DNA of 5,126 nt from CAYWMP01 sp964459445 (GTDB lineage Bacteria > Desulfobacterota > DSM-4660 > Desulfatiglandales > HGW-15): the NCBI GenBank assembly GCA_964459445.1, contig CAYWMP010000255.1, forward strand, positions 1-5,126, in the 5' to 3' direction. The translations under genes were made by a program, and so were the position numbers. Below the pieces are notes generated by a model. It did not search any database and was not told where the DNA came from. It worked only from the letters and a program-made list of their open reading frames with translations. Shown here piece by piece: positions 4,885 through 5,126 of the stretch (positions are counted from its first letter, which is position 1; every line of letters begins with the position of its first letter).

Positions 4885-5126
4885 TTGGAGGAGAAGAAAA
4901 AAGCCAAGAAAAAATTGATACCTGACCGGTTTCCCATCGCTGAAAGGCCCGCTGAAGAAAGAGTCCGGGACTTCAACGAGGTGCCGATAGGGTATTCTGA
5001 AGAATTTGCAGTGAAAGAGGCCGAGCGATGCCTCGATTGCAAAAAGAGACCGTGTATGGACGGATGTCCTGTAGAGATCGACTGCGGGAGCTTTATAAAA
5101 AGTGTCTATGAAGGAGACTTCAGGGG
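4885..5126 (+). CDS. nfnB: NfnB (GltA-like) large subunit of Nfn transhydrogenase, 5' part
   Basis: The first 80 codons of a protein that continues beyond the window. It matches the N-terminus of the NADPH-dependent glutamate-synthase-small-subunit-like family, which serves as the large Nfn subunit carrying FAD, two [4Fe-4S] clusters and the NADP(H) site. A Lys-rich opening (residues 4-10) leads to PDRFPIAERPAEERVRDFNE (13-32) and the cysteine motif C49-x2-C52-x4-C57-x3-C61-Pro (in ERCLDCKKRPCMDGCPVEID). C67 follows, where Ile is common in relatives (IDIP-type motif). The start is TTG with a strong Shine-Dalgarno. The pairing with nfnA makes Nfn more likely than true glutamate synthase, whose large subunit is not seen. 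The FAD and NADP motifs lie outside the window. Confidence 0.88.
   Translation, partial: MEEKKKAKKKLIPDRFPIAERPAEERVRDFNEVPIGYSEEFAVKEAERCLDCKKRPCMDGCPVEIDCGSFIKSVYEGDFR

Overview
The window looks like chromosomal DNA from a strict anaerobe, most likely a sulfate-reducing or syntrophic member of the Desulfobacterota. That is inferred from gene content: a ferredoxin-nitroreductase fusion, a DsrE-type sulfur protein, a rubrerythrin and an Nfn-type electron-bifurcating transhydrogenase. No rRNA or other phylogenetic marker is present, so the assignment is provisional. I saw no tRNA, CRISPR array, insertion sequence or phage gene.

Layout. At 45-868 (+) lies a two-cluster ferredoxin fused to a nitroreductase. 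Its last ~40 codons are shifted out of frame by one missing base near 740, so the open frame stops early at 797. A short GC-rich imperfect palindrome follows (870-892). At 944-1387 (-) is a DsrE/DsrF/DrsH-like protein, divergent from a rubrerythrin at 1678-2172 (+). The 290-base gap between them holds a good sigma70-type promoter for the DsrE gene and an AT-rich palindrome upstream of the rubrerythrin. At 2250-2603 (+) is a small exported protein of unknown function. Its 3' end overlaps by 14 bases the convergent gene at 2590-3693 (-), which encodes a ThiF/MoeB-type E1-like adenylyltransferase with an extra C-terminal region. A 339-base divergent intergenic region carries a promoter for each side. 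Then come nfnA (4033-4872, +) and the 5' part of nfnB (from 4885, TTG start), which runs off the window.

How the genes work together. NfnA and NfnB form one soluble flavoprotein complex that couples NADH, ferredoxin and NADP(H). The nitroreductase fusion could draw on the same ferredoxin-level electrons, and rubrerythrin removes peroxide in anaerobes. The DsrE-like and ThiF-like proteins belong to sulfur-handling families (sulfur relay, and activation of sulfur-carrier proteins), but no carrier protein (ThiS/MoaD/TusA) is encoded here, so their partners are unknown. The genes are mostly single transcription units in alternating directions. Only nfnA-nfnB is a clear operon. I found no convincing undescribed multi-gene system. 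The items most worth checking are the frameshift, the altered metal-ligand positions in rubrerythrin and the ferredoxin domain, and the C-terminal region of the ThiF-like protein.
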